From: JAHEEL01 sp034660035
GTDB lineage: Bacteria; Actinomycetota; Acidimicrobiia; Spongiisociales; UBA5794
Direction of reading: 5' to 3'
Length of the DNA: 32,137 bases
NCBI GenBank assembly: GCA_034660035.1
Contig: JAYEIJ010000117.1
Span: 1 to 32,137 of the forward strand
The notes beneath the pieces were generated by a model, which had not been told where the DNA came from, did no database searches, and worked only from the letters and a program-made list of their open reading frames with translations. Position numbers and translations under genes: made by a program. Positions 1-8,077 of the stretch are shown here, piece after piece; position 1 is the first letter of the stretch, and every line of letters starts with the position of its first letter.

Positions 1-2
1 GA

Positions 3-275
3 TCCAAGAAGGTGAAGATCCGGCACTCATCGGCCGTCGTTCAGGGCATAGCGGAGGGCTCGATCGTCTGGGAGGAGGATCCCGACTTCGGCTACTACGT
101 AGCGGCCGACGTCCCCGGTTTCGATGACCCCGAACTGCTCCAACCGAAACGCCTCTACGAGAGGCAGGGACGGAGCGACGAGTACGGGGCGATCGTGGCT
201 CAGCTGCAATCCGAGCGTCGGGAGTTCCTCAGGACCTTCCCAGGCCTGGATCAGAGCGTCATTGACGCCGTCTGA
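3..275 (+). CDS. pckA: ATP-type phosphoenolpyruvate carboxykinase, C-terminal fragment (cut by window edge)
   Basis: The frame is open to the left edge, so only about 90 C-terminal residues are visible and the GTG at 12 is not the real start. The pattern KIRHS, then W-x-x-DPDFGY-x-V, a VPG motif and a closing FPGLD resembles the C-terminus of ATP-dependent PEP carboxykinases, where a DPxFGxxVP...PGV block follows the KIR segment. The enzyme converts oxaloacetate and ATP to PEP, CO2 and ADP in the cytoplasm and is gluconeogenic. The catalytic P-loop and metal site lie outside the window, so this rests on recalled tail similarity only. A strong hairpin follows the stop codon. Confidence 0.65.
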   Translation, partial: SKKVKIRHSSAVVQGIAEGSIVWEEDPDFGYYVAADVPGFDDPELLQPKRLYERQGRSDEYGAIVAQLQSERREFLRTFPGLDQSVIDAV

Positions 276-294
276 TCCGATACGAGGATCGATC

Positions 295-322
295 TGTGGG
301 GCGGCCTTCGGGCCGCCCCACA
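295..322. terminator. 12-bp stem, TTCG-loop hairpin between convergent genes
   Basis: A perfect 12-bp GC-rich stem (295-306 with 311-322) closes on a TTCG tetraloop. It lies 20 nt after the stop of the PEP carboxykinase and 47 nt beyond the stop of the opposing peptidase. No clear T-tract follows on either strand. It could serve both genes as a shared terminator, as is common in high-GC actinobacteria; that role is inferred. Confidence 0.7.
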
Positions 323-368
323 GGTGTTTCCGGGTCGCCGCAGAATCGGTTGACCGACAAGAGAGTGG

Positions 369-1811
369 CTAACGGATCACCGGCACGGTCGGGGCTTCCG
401 CCCAGAGCGCTTCGATTTCGTCGGGATCAACGGGGACGCCGCGCGTGAGGTTCTCGCATCCCGATGATGTGACCAGAAGATCATCTTCGATCCGGACGCC
501 GATCCCGAGGAACCGTTCGGGGATCTCGTGGGTGACGACGTCTGCTTCGCTCTTCCGCTCGTCGAGGATGCGCTTCGCTTCGGACGCGCCCTCTAGATAC
601 GCGAGATCCCGCTCTGCATCAACGTCGAACGGCACCCTGGCGAGGTCGAGCACCGTCTTGTCCCGGGCGATGTAGATCCCGGGTTCGACTGTGAACGTCA
701 TGCCCGGCTGAAGGGGCCGGCCTGTGCCATCGATCCTGTACACCCCGGCGTCGTGGACATCCAGGCCGAGCCAGTGGCCGGTGCCGTGGAAGTAGAACTC
801 CCGGTACCAGCCGTAGGCGACGGCGTCTTCGACCGGTCCCGGGAGGAGACCGAGATCGACCATGCCCTCGGTGAGGGGCTGCACGGCGATGTCGTGCATG
901 TCGGTGAACGGGAGACCGGGCGTGCATGCGTCGATGACGGCTTCCTGTGCCGCAAGCACGACGTTGTAGACGGCTCGTTGGGCATCGCTGAATCGACCGT
1001 TGACGGGGAACGTGCGGGTGATGTCAGATGACAGGTACCCGATTTCAGCCGCCGCATCGATCAGGAGCAGGTCGCCGTCGTGCAGCGGTTGATCGTTCTC
1101 GACGTAGTGGAGGATGCAGGCGTTGTCGCCGGAGGCGACGATGGACGGGTAGCCCTCACGAACGGCCCCGGAAGCGCGGAACACGTACTCCATTGCCGAT
1201 TGAACCTCATGCTCGGTTCGTCCGGGAGCGGCGAAACGGATCGCCTCGGTGTGGCCGTCTGCCGAGATGCGGCAGGCTTCGCGCAGCGCTTCGATCTCTT
1301 CGGGCGTCTTGATGAGTCTCAGCTCGGCGAGAACGGTGGAGGGATCGACGATCGAAGCCGGGACCATGACGCCGGTCCTGATCTGCATGCCTCTTGCCTG
1401 ACGCAACGCTCCGAGAACCCGCGAGTCGGTAGAGGAATCGGTGGCGTACCAGAGCGCGTCTCTATCACGGAAGCGGTCACGAAGAACCTTGTCGAGATCG
1501 GCGATCGGGTAGGCGGCGTTCGCACCAAAGCGTGCCGTGGCGCCATCGACGCCGACTCGCTTGCCGTACCAAACCTCCATCTCCGGGTCGCTGGGTCGGA
1601 CGAAGAGCACATACGGCTCATCGTGTCCGGGGTCAAGAAGAGCAACGGCGTCGGGTTCTTCGAATCCCGTCAAGAAGAAGAAGTCGGACGACTGTCGGAA
1701 CACATGCTGGACGTCGTCGTTCCTGACGGTTTCGGCGGCGGCCGGAATGATCGCGAGACCGCCTCCGATGGCGTTCATGAACTGGGTGCGGCGTTGTGAG
1801 TATCGATCCAT
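369..1811 (-). CDS. pepP: Xaa-Pro aminopeptidase (M24B, aminopeptidase P)
   Basis: This 480-residue cytoplasmic metallopeptidase would remove N-terminal residues that precede proline. The N-terminal AMP_N-type domain (about 1-150) contains FFFLTGFEEP. The pita-bread catalytic domain carries all five dimetal ligands: D252 and D263 (IDAAAE and SSDITRTF), H346 (HGTGHWLG), E376 (VEPGIY) and E442 (RIEDD). H235 (HYVEN) and H353 (DVHD) match the substrate-site histidines. About 60 residues separate VEPGIY from RIEDD, a longer insertion than in the compact enzymes. The ATG at 1811 is used; an internal ATG at residue 12 is possible. It is divergent from the BMP lipoprotein gene with 161 bp between them. 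Confidence 0.93.
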   Translation of the reverse strand: MDRYSQRRTQFMNAIGGGLAIIPAAAETVRNDDVQHVFRQSSDFFFLTGFEEPDAVALLDPGHDEPYVLFVRPSDPEMEVWYGKRVGVDGATARFGANAAYPIADLDKVLRDRFRDRDALWYATDSSTDSRVLGALRQARGMQIRTGVMVPASIVDPSTVLAELRLIKTPEEIEALREACRISADGHTEAIRFAAPGRTEHEVQSAMEYVFRASGAVREGYPSIVASGDNACILHYVENDQPLHDGDLLLIDAAAEIGYLSSDITRTFPVNGRFSDAQRAVYNVVLAAQEAVIDACTPGLPFTDMHDIAVQPLTEGMVDLGLLPGPVEDAVAYGWYREFYFHGTGHWLGLDVHDAGVYRIDGTGRPLQPGMTFTVEPGIYIARDKTVLDLARVPFDVDAERDLAYLEGASEAKRILDERKSEADVVTHEIPERFLGIGVRIEDDLLVTSSGCENLTRGVPVDPDEIEALWAEAPTVPVIR

Positions 1812-1915
1812 GCCGTGAGTCTCAAAGAGTCGTCGACGCTACGCAAGTTCGGTGTCGCGAGACGCCGGCGATGAGGGATCATCCGTATAGAGTTGGCCCG
1901 TCGGTGGCGGACACG

Positions 1916-1928
1916 ATCTCGACGAGAT
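1916..1928. promoter_or_regulatory. 13-bp palindrome upstream of the BMP lipoprotein gene
   Basis: ATCTCG-A-CGAGAT is a perfect 6-bp inverted repeat around one central base, 44 nt before the lipoprotein ATG in the divergent 161-bp spacer. It could be an operator for a nucleoside-responsive regulator, but no regulator gene is nearby and a 6-bp arm can occur by chance. Confidence 0.25.
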
Positions 1929-1972
1929 GGAAGACGCCTTCGGTTCAGACAAGAAGCGAGAAGGAGCGATCG

Positions 1973-3316
1973 ATGCAGCGACAGAGACGACTCTTCGGTG
2001 TGCTGGTGCTGCTCGCGGTCATGGCGATTGTTGCCGCGGCCTGCAGCAGTTCGAGCGACGAGACCACGACGACGGCGGCGGGCGGTGACGAGGTCACGAC
2101 CACGGCGGCGGGTGGTGACGAGGTCACGACGACGGCGGCGGGTGGTGACGAGGTCACGACGACGGCGGCGGGTGGAGATGAGACCACCACGACGGCCGCC
2201 GTGTCGGGCGGGGATTTCAAATTCGGGATGATCCTCGTCGGCCCCGAGAACGATCACGGCTGGTCGCAAGCTCATTTCGAGGCGGGGAAGTACATCGAGG
2301 AGCACACAGGGGCGACGATGATCTCGCTCGACACCGTCAATCCGGCCGATCGTCCGGAGACGTCCGTTGAACAGGTCGTCGACGACATGATCGAGCAAGG
2401 TGCGTCGTTGATCTTCGCAACATCGGACGATATGCGAGACGGCATCGAAGCGGCGGCAGCGGCTCACCCCGACGTCCCCATGGTCTGGTCATCCGGCGAT
2501 AGTGCGTGGGAAGAAGGGGAGGCTTATCGAGCCGACCTGACGAACCTCAGCAACATCATGGGCAGGATGTACTACGGCAAATTGATCGCCGGATGCGCTG
2601 CGGCGTTGACGTCTGAGACGGGCAAGCTCGCCTATCTCGGCCCCCTCATCAATGACGAGACGCGCCGGCTCGCGAGTTCGATACACCTTGGTGCGCAGTA
2701 CTGCTGGGAAGAGGCCGGCAAGGACCCGGCCGATCTGAGCATGGAAGTCAACTGGATCGGCTTCTGGTTCAACATCCCCGGCGTGACGCTGGACCCAACC
2801 GAGGTCACCAACGCCTTCTTCGACAGCGGTGCCGACGTCGTGGTATCCGGAATCGATACGACCGAAGCGCTCGTGGTAGCGGGACAGCGTGCCGCGGGCG
2901 GGGAGTCCGTGTGGGCGATCCCCTACGACTTCATCGGAGCGTGCAGCGAAGCGCCGGAGGTCTGTCTCGGTGTTCCGTACTTCAACTGGGGCCCCCTGTA
3001 TCTGCAGGTTGCCGAGGCGGCCTTCGCCGGTGGTATCGGCAGCGCGTTCGTGTGGGAGGGTCCGGATTGGACCGACATCAACAACCCCGACACGAGCATG
3101 ATCGGCTGGATCAACGGCGACGCTCTCTCAGCCGATGCCGCCGCCACGCTGGATACGTTCATCGCCGGCCTCGGCGACGGCTCGATCAACCCGTTCGTCG
3201 GACCGCTCAACTACCAGGACGGCACGCCGTTCCTCGCCGACGGCGAGGTTGGGAGCGATCTGCAGCTCTGGTACATGAAGCAGCTTCTCGAGGGCATGGT
3301 GGGCGCTTCTTCCTGA
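1973..3316 (+). CDS. BMP/PnrA-family substrate-binding lipoprotein of a nucleoside ABC importer
   Basis: This 447-residue lipoprotein should capture a purine nucleoside outside the cell and deliver it to the downstream permeases. The ATG at 1973 is chosen because AAGGAG (1961-1966) lies 6 nt upstream and the product begins with a basic stretch, a hydrophobic run and the lipobox VAAAC with Cys24. The frame is open upstream to 1796 but lacks signal-peptide features there. A Thr/Ala/Gly/Asp/Glu repeat linker (about residues 29-76) precedes the ligand domain, which opens with KFGMILVGPENDHGW, typical of basic membrane protein (Med/BMP) binders. Context with a two-domain ATPase, two permeases and adenosine deaminase favours adenosine, inosine or guanosine. 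Other BMP members bind different ligands, so the ligand is inferred. Confidence 0.88.
   Translation: MQRQRRLFGVLVLLAVMAIVAAACSSSSDETTTTAAGGDEVTTTAAGGDEVTTTAAGGDEVTTTAAGGDETTTTAAVSGGDFKFGMILVGPENDHGWSQAHFEAGKYIEEHTGATMISLDTVNPADRPETSVEQVVDDMIEQGASLIFATSDDMRDGIEAAAAAHPDVPMVWSSGDSAWEEGEAYRADLTNLSNIMGRMYYGKLIAGCAAALTSETGKLAYLGPLINDETRRLASSIHLGAQYCWEEAGKDPADLSMEVNWIGFWFNIPGVTLDPTEVTNAFFDSGADVVVSGIDTTEALVVAGQRAAGGESVWAIPYDFIGACSEAPEVCLGVPYFNWGPLYLQVAEAAFAGGIGSAFVWEGPDWTDINNPDTSMIGWINGDALSADAAATLDTFIAGLGDGSINPFVGPLNYQDGTPFLADGEVGSDLQLWYMKQLLEGMVGASS
2057..2200 (+). repeat. In-frame 30-bp tandem repeat encoding the lipoprotein linker
   Basis: Four full 30-bp units (2057-2086, 2087-2116, 2117-2146, 2147-2176) and a fifth partial one encode DE(V/T)TTTAAGG decapeptides. 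Units 2-4 are nearly identical at DNA level, pointing to recent slippage or unequal exchange. The segment tethers the lipid-anchored Cys24 to the binding domain, so copy number would change only linker length. Confidence 0.95.
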
Positions 3317-3338
3317 GCCCCAGCGCTTCGACGAGATG

Positions 3339-3367
3339 ATGGGGGAGGCCGGTTGGGCCTCCCCCAT
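3339..3367 (+). terminator. 12-bp hairpin after the BMP gene, possible attenuator
   Basis: ATGGGGGAGGCC (3339-3350) pairs perfectly with GGCCTCCCCCAT (3356-3367) around a 5-nt loop, 22 nt after the BMP stop. The importer genes continue on the same strand 168 nt later. The hairpin may therefore end most transcripts and give more binding protein than transporter, a common arrangement for ABC importers. There is no U-tract, so the strength is unknown. Confidence 0.65.
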
Positions 3368-3437
3368 CCGCGTGTACGGCTGGCGCTCCATGATTAGTGG
3401 CTCTGCTGATTTGAGCGGGATGAAGCCTCGGAGCGTC

Positions 3438-3466
3438 GTACGTACGTAGTACGTAGGGCGTACTAC
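3438..3466. repeat. TACGTAG heptamer repeat and 8-bp inverted repeat
   Basis: GTACGTAC (3438-3445) is self-complementary. It runs into two tandem TACGTAG heptamers (3443-3449 and 3450-3456). GTAGTACG (3446-3453) then pairs with CGTACTAC (3459-3466). The AT content and repetition differ from the surrounding DNA. It lies in the 218-bp spacer between the BMP gene and its ATPase gene. The reverse complement CTACGTA differs by one base from the CTACGGA unit beside the assembly gap at 24.3 kb. Confidence 0.7.
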
Positions 3467-3534
3467 TGCCTGTAGTCCCCCCGGTTCCGGCCGACCCCGC
3501 CCATTTCCGAAGTGCCTGATTAGTCTGCGGCGCA

Positions 3535-5001
3535 ATGGCGCTGGAGATACGGGACATCCACAAGCACTTCGGTCCCGTTCGGGCGAGCGATGGCGTCACG
3601 CTCGCTATCGAGGACGGTTCGCTGCATGGCATCCTCGGGGAGAACGGTGCCGGCAAGTCCACGTTGATGAAGATCCTGTCCGGCTTCTACGAGGCCGATT
3701 CCGGGGACGTGGATCTCGACGGTGAGGTTCTCGATCTTCGGTCCCCTGCCGACGCGATCAAGGCCGGCATCGGGATGCTTCACCAGGATCCGCTCGTGTT
3801 CCTCCCATTCACGGTGCTCGACAACTTCGTGCTCGGAAGTCCGGGACCGGAGAGACTCGACCGGTCGTCTGCACGCGCGGAACTCGAGCGCGTGAGCGGC
3901 GAACTGGGTTTCCGATTCGATCCGGCGCGGCTCGTTCGCGACCTCACGGTGGGGGAACGCCAGCAACTCGAGATCACACGCCTGATGTGGCTCGGTGCAA
4001 GGGTTCTGATCTTCGACGAACCGACAACCGGGATCTCCGCGACGCAGCGTGTCCAGTTGTTCTCAACGCTCCGCAGCCTTGCTGAGGACGGGCTGATCGT
4101 GCTGTTCGTTTCTCACAAACTCGAGGAGGTCGAGGAACTGTGTGACTCGGTGACGGTGATCCGGCAGGGGAAGGTCGTGTACGAGGCCTTGATGCCGGTT
4201 CCGTCAGAAGTGCTGGTTGAGAAGATGTTCGGAACGGTGTTCGTCGAGAAGGGCCGGGAACCTGCTCCGTTCGGGGCGCCCGTGCTCGAACTCTCGCAAC
4301 TCACGCTCGAGGAGGGCACTACGCGGATTGAGGAACTGAACCTCAGTAGCGTCGCCGGAGAGGTCATCGGACTCGCCGGTCTCGAGGGCAGCGGTCAACG
4401 AGCACTATTGCGAGCGTGTGCCGGCCTGTTGAATCCGATTTCCGGTCGCCTATCGGTCGACGGGAACAACCTCACCAAGGCGTCGTATCGAGGCCATCTT
4501 GCCGCCGGCGTCCACTACCTCCCGGCAGGACGCCTCGAGGAAGGACTCGTTGAGGGCATCTCGATAGCGGAGCACCTCGTGCTCACATCCGATGACACGG
4601 GCTTTCTCGTCGACTGGGATGCCGCCGGCGAAGCCGCTCAACAGGAGATCGATGACTACTCGATCAAGGGTCGTCCGTCTTCCCCGGCGGAGGCTCTGTC
4701 GGGAGGCAATCAACAGAGGCTCCTTCTTGCGATGATCCCCGATGATGTGCGACTCCTCTTGCTCGAACACCCCACGAGAGGCCTCGACGTCGGTTCGGCG
4801 GCTTACGTGTGGCAGCGTCTGCTGGAGCGTCGCAGCGACGGTACGTCGATCATCTTCGCCTCCGCCGACCTCGACGAACTACTTCGCTACAGCGATCGAA
4901 TCATCGTGTTCTTCGCCGGGGACGTGTTCGCCGTGAGAAGCACCGAGGACACCGACGGTGAAGAACTGGGGTACCTCATCGGTGGGAAGGAGCGGCCGTG
5001 A
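3535..5001 (+). CDS. Nucleoside ABC importer ATPase, two nucleotide-binding domains in one chain
   Basis: This 488-residue protein has the tandem-ATPase layout of NupO- and RbsA-type importers and would energise nucleoside uptake at the inner face of the membrane. Domain 1 has Walker A GENGAGKST (35-43), Q84, signature-like LTVGERQQ (137-144), Walker B LIFDE with E162, and H194. Domain 2 has a degenerate P-loop GLEGSGQRA (282-290), signature LSGGNQQ (388-394) and Walker B LLLLEHP, where the usual DE is E411-H412. Domain 2 is therefore probably not hydrolytic, which is common in this family although His is unusual at that position. ATG 3535 is taken despite a weak ribosome site. It overlaps the permease gene by 4 bp. 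Confidence 0.92.
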   Translation: MALEIRDIHKHFGPVRASDGVTLAIEDGSLHGILGENGAGKSTLMKILSGFYEADSGDVDLDGEVLDLRSPADAIKAGIGMLHQDPLVFLPFTVLDNFVLGSPGPERLDRSSARAELERVSGELGFRFDPARLVRDLTVGERQQLEITRLMWLGARVLIFDEPTTGISATQRVQLFSTLRSLAEDGLIVLFVSHKLEEVEELCDSVTVIRQGKVVYEALMPVPSEVLVEKMFGTVFVEKGREPAPFGAPVLELSQLTLEEGTTRIEELNLSSVAGEVIGLAGLEGSGQRALLRACAGLLNPISGRLSVDGNNLTKASYRGHLAAGVHYLPAGRLEEGLVEGISIAEHLVLTSDDTGFLVDWDAAGEAAQQEIDDYSIKGRPSSPAEALSGGNQQRLLLAMIPDDVRLLLLEHPTRGLDVGSAAYVWQRLLERRSDGTSIIFASADLDELLRYSDRIIVFFAGDVFAVRSTEDTDGEELGYLIGGKERP

Positions 5002-6047
5002 AGGTCTTGAGGGCCGCTACTCCCACGCTCGTGTCGCTGGCTGCGGCCCTGGCTTTCGGCATCGTGCTGCTGATCCTGGCCGGCGCGCCGCCTTTCGAGG
5101 CACTGTGGCTGCTCGTTCAAGGCTCCTTCGGATCAGCCTCGAAGATGTCCGCAACGTTGCTTGCGTGGTCTCCACTCCTCCTTGCCTCTGCCGGACTGGT
5201 CATCACGTTCGCAGCGGGCCTGTGGAACATCGGCGTCGAGGGACAGATCGTCGTCGGTGCGATCGCCGCCACGTGGGTGGCCCGATCGCTCCCCGGGCCG
5301 GTGTGGGTCATCCTTCCGGCGACGATCCTTGCCGGAGCGATCGGCGGTCTCCTCTGGGCTCTTCTTGCCGGCGTGCTCAAGACCCACGGCGGCGTGCACG
5401 AGATCTTCGGCGGACTCGGTCTCGATTTCGTTGCTGCAGGCATGGTCGTCTACCTGGTGCTGGGCCCATGGAAACGCACCGGGGTTGCGTCAACGAGCGG
5501 CACCGACATCTTCCGCGAAGAGGCCTGGATGCCGGAACTCGAAGCGTTCGGTACGGGCTGGTCGGTGATTCCGGTGTTGCTGGGCCTTGCGAGTGTGCTC
5601 GTCGTTTGGATGCTCTTGCGCGGAACCCGATTCGGGCTGCGGCTCAAGGCGGTTGGACGCAATCCGCGAAGTTCGTTCCTGCTCGGCATTCCGACGAATC
5701 GCTACATGCTCGGCGCGTTCGCGATTGGCGGCGCGCTCGCCGGGATCGCCGGAACCGTCCAGGTGACGGCGTTCCATCACAAGCTCGTGCCCGCGATCTC
5801 CGGCGGATACGGATTCCTCGGCATCCTCGTCGTGCTGCTGGCCGGGTTCAGCGCCGCCTGGATCGCCCCGATCGCTCTGTTCTTCGTGGCGATCTCAGTG
5901 GGGAGCACGCAACTCGATCTCCGGCTCGGCCTGGACTCGGCCTTCGGCGGTGTTCTCCAGGGGATCATCGTCCTGTTCGTCATGATCGGCGGTGCCTGGT
6001 CGGCACGCCGTGGCTCCGTGTCGCCTGCCGCCCGAGGGGAGCCCTGA
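4998..6047 (+). CDS. Nucleoside ABC importer permease 1 (BPD_transp_2, NupP-like)
   Basis: This 349-residue integral membrane protein has roughly eight to ten hydrophobic segments and the conserved GLWNIGVEGQI stretch near residue 75, typical of permeases in BMP-type nucleoside importers. The GTG start at 4998 overlaps the ATPase stop as GTGA and has GGAAGGAG (4985-4992) 5 nt upstream, which suggests translational coupling. A second conserved block (GLRLKAVGRNPRSS, about residues 213-226) resembles the cytoplasmic coupling loop. It should form a heterodimeric pore with permease 2, encoded 2 nt after its stop. Confidence 0.9.
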   Translation: MKVLRAATPTLVSLAAALAFGIVLLILAGAPPFEALWLLVQGSFGSASKMSATLLAWSPLLLASAGLVITFAAGLWNIGVEGQIVVGAIAATWVARSLPGPVWVILPATILAGAIGGLLWALLAGVLKTHGGVHEIFGGLGLDFVAAGMVVYLVLGPWKRTGVASTSGTDIFREEAWMPELEAFGTGWSVIPVLLGLASVLVVWMLLRGTRFGLRLKAVGRNPRSSFLLGIPTNRYMLGAFAIGGALAGIAGTVQVTAFHHKLVPAISGGYGFLGILVVLLAGFSAAWIAPIALFFVAISVGSTQLDLRLGLDSAFGGVLQGIIVLFVMIGGAWSARRGSVSPAARGEP

Positions 6048-6049
6048 TC

Positions 6050-6991
6050 GTGGAAGCCACGCTCAATTCGATCATCGCTGCTGCCGCCCCGCTCGTCATC
6101 GCGACCATGGGGGAGACCATCACGGAGAAGTCGGGCGTGGTCAATCTCTCGCTCGAGGGGAGCCTCCGTCTCTCGGCCATGACCGGGTTCGTGGTTGCGT
6201 TCTGGGTCGGTCACGCACTCGTGGGATTCGCGGCGGCGGCCGTCGTTGGGGCGTTGATCGCGGCCATCATCGCATCCACCAGCATCCGCCTGAAACTGAA
6301 TCAGATCGCCGTCGGATTCGTCCTCACCCTGCTGGCCGCCGACCTGGCTTCATTCCTGGGCGACTCCTTCGTCGGCGAGCGCGGTCCCCGGGTTCCTGCG
6401 CTTCCGATCCCCGTCCTGTCCGACATCCCGTTCGTCGGGAAGGTGCTGTTCGACCACGACCTCGTCGTCTACGGCAGTTTCCTGGCGATCGCGATCACGT
6501 GGTGGGTGTTCTATCGCACCCGCGCCGGCCTGAACCTCCAGGGCGTTGGTGAACGACCGGAAGGGGCGTTCGCTCGAGGAATCAAAGTGAACACGCTCCG
6601 ATTCTGGTACACCGTGCTGGGCGGGGCCATGGTCGGAATCGCAGGCGCCGCATATTCGCTCGACATGAAACTCGGATGGCGCGAGACGTTGACCCTCAAC
6701 CTCGGATGGATCGCCCTGGCGATCGTGATCTTCGGCGGCTGGCATCCGCTCCGCGTGGCGTTCGGCGCCTACCTGTTCGGTGCTCTGCAGGTGCTGGCGT
6801 TCCAGCTACAGGACGTGTTCCCCGGCGTCGCTCAGGTTCTCCCGATAGCGCCGTTCCCGCTCATGATCCTTGCCCTCGTCTTCGTCTACTCGAGTTGGTT
6901 CCGTCAGATCGGCGACCGGTTCCCTCGCCTTCGGAACCTGATCGGCAGCGAGGCGCCGGCTGCGATGGGAACCGTCTTCGAACGCGAGTAG
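6050..6991 (+). CDS. Nucleoside ABC importer permease 2 (BPD_transp_2, NupQ-like)
   Basis: This 313-residue protein is the second half of the membrane pore. A longer frame is open from 4958, but it overlaps permease 1 with arginine-rich, non-membrane sequence. The GTG at 6050 is chosen because AGGGGAG (about 6035-6041) precedes it and the protein then begins VEATLNSIIAAAAPLVIATMG. The motif GETITEKSGVVNLSLEG matches the family hallmark (E-x-x-G-x-x-NL-x-x-EG). About eight hydrophobic segments follow, with loop GLNLQGVGERPEGA as the likely ATPase contact. It ends 3 nt before the convergent adenosine deaminase gene. Confidence 0.9.
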   Translation: MEATLNSIIAAAAPLVIATMGETITEKSGVVNLSLEGSLRLSAMTGFVVAFWVGHALVGFAAAAVVGALIAAIIASTSIRLKLNQIAVGFVLTLLAADLASFLGDSFVGERGPRVPALPIPVLSDIPFVGKVLFDHDLVVYGSFLAIAITWWVFYRTRAGLNLQGVGERPEGAFARGIKVNTLRFWYTVLGGAMVGIAGAAYSLDMKLGWRETLTLNLGWIALAIVIFGGWHPLRVAFGAYLFGALQVLAFQLQDVFPGVAQVLPIAPFPLMILALVFVYSSWFRQIGDRFPRLRNLIGSEAPAAMGTVFERE

Positions 6992-6994
6992 TCG

Positions 6995-8002
6995 TCAGTT
7001 CGATGCGACTTCGGCGAGTTCCGCCAGAAGGGATGCCTTGTCCCCGTCTGCGAGGAACGACGCCTCGATCGAGTTGCGAGCCAGCGATATCAGATCCTCG
7101 CGACTCAGGTCGAGCGCCGCTGCCGTTGAAACGTAGTTGTCGAGTACGTAGCCGCCGAAGTAGGCCGGGTCGTCCGAGTTGATCGTCACCCGGATACCCC
7201 GGTCGAGGAGACGCTTCAGGTTGTGATCCTCGAGGCGATCGAAGACCCGAAGTTTCACGTTCGACAGAGGACACATCGTGAGCGGGATCCCCTCGCTTAC
7301 GAGGCGCTCGACGAGGACCGGGTCTTCGTCACACCGCACACCGTGATCGATTCGCTCTGCGCGGAGCGTATCGAGCGCTCCGGTGATGTAGGCCGGGGGG
7401 CCCTCCTCTCCGGCGTGGGCCACGGAGTGCAAGCCGGCGCTGCGTGCCAGTTCGTAGGCATCGGCGAACCGTTCCGGCGGGTTCCCCACTTCCCCGGAGT
7501 CGAGGCCCACACCGATGATCCGGTCGGCAAAGGGTTCGGCTTCACGCCAGGTGGCGATCGCTGCTTCGCCGGGGAGATGACGAAGGAAGCACATGATCAA
7601 TGCTGCCGAGATCCCCCAACGTTCCTCCGCATCGGTGATCGCGCGGGCGAAGCCATCCATGAACACCCGGAACTCGATGCCCCGCTCGGTGTGGGTCTGG
7701 GGGTCGAAGAAGATCTCGGCCCTCCGGACCCCGTCGTCGGCGGCGCGCCGGAGGTAGGCGAACATCAGGTCGTAGAAATCCTGCTCGGCGACGAGCACAG
7801 CCGCGCCCTGGTAGTAGATGTCGAGAAACGACTGCAGATCGGAGAACTCGTAGGCGGCGCGCACCTCGTCGACAGTGGCGAACGGCAGAGCGATGCCGTT
7901 CCGTGCGGCGAGGTCGACCATCATCTCCGGCTCGAGCGTCCCCTCGATATGGAGGTGGAGTTCGGCCTTCGGGAGCGAGCGAACGAACGATGCAGTGTCC
8001 AT
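6995..8002 (-). CDS. add: Adenosine deaminase
   Basis: This 335-residue zinc hydrolase converts adenosine or deoxyadenosine to the inosine form. Visible motifs are AELHLHIEG with zinc ligands H16 and H18, VAHAGEEG (zinc His and catalytic Glu), ERIDHGVRC and NSDDPAYFGG (zinc and catalytic Asp). Length and motif order match bacterial Add. The start is uncertain: ATG at 8002 gives MDTASFVRSLPK, the usual short N-terminus, whereas an in-frame TTG at 8014 has GGAG 4 nt upstream. It is tail-to-tail with the nucleoside importer, so imported adenosine is the likely substrate. Adenine deaminase is less likely given the full Add motif set, but substrate choice cannot be read directly. Confidence 0.93.
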   Translation of the reverse strand: MDTASFVRSLPKAELHLHIEGTLEPEMMVDLAARNGIALPFATVDEVRAAYEFSDLQSFLDIYYQGAAVLVAEQDFYDLMFAYLRRAADDGVRRAEIFFDPQTHTERGIEFRVFMDGFARAITDAEERWGISAALIMCFLRHLPGEAAIATWREAEPFADRIIGVGLDSGEVGNPPERFADAYELARSAGLHSVAHAGEEGPPAYITGALDTLRAERIDHGVRCDEDPVLVERLVSEGIPLTMCPLSNVKLRVFDRLEDHNLKRLLDRGIRVTINSDDPAYFGGYVLDNYVSTAAALDLSREDLISLARNSIEASFLADGDKASLLAELAEVASN

Positions 8003-8077
8003 CTCCCCATTCAACCCGCTCCGTGGACGCCTTGCGAGTCGAGAACCGTCACCGCGGGGTGGCGGGAGCGGCCGCGG

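Noticed and set aside
1945..2220. Minus-strand frame with a Pro/Ala/Val repeat
   Set aside because: It is the reverse complement of the lipoprotein linker repeat; the plus-strand product has a signal peptide and a family domain.
4958..6049. Very long plus-strand frame running through permease 1 into permease 2 (to 6991)
   Set aside because: Its first two thirds overlap permease 1 in another frame and give arginine-rich sequence with no membrane helices. Only the part from GTG 6050 resembles a protein family.
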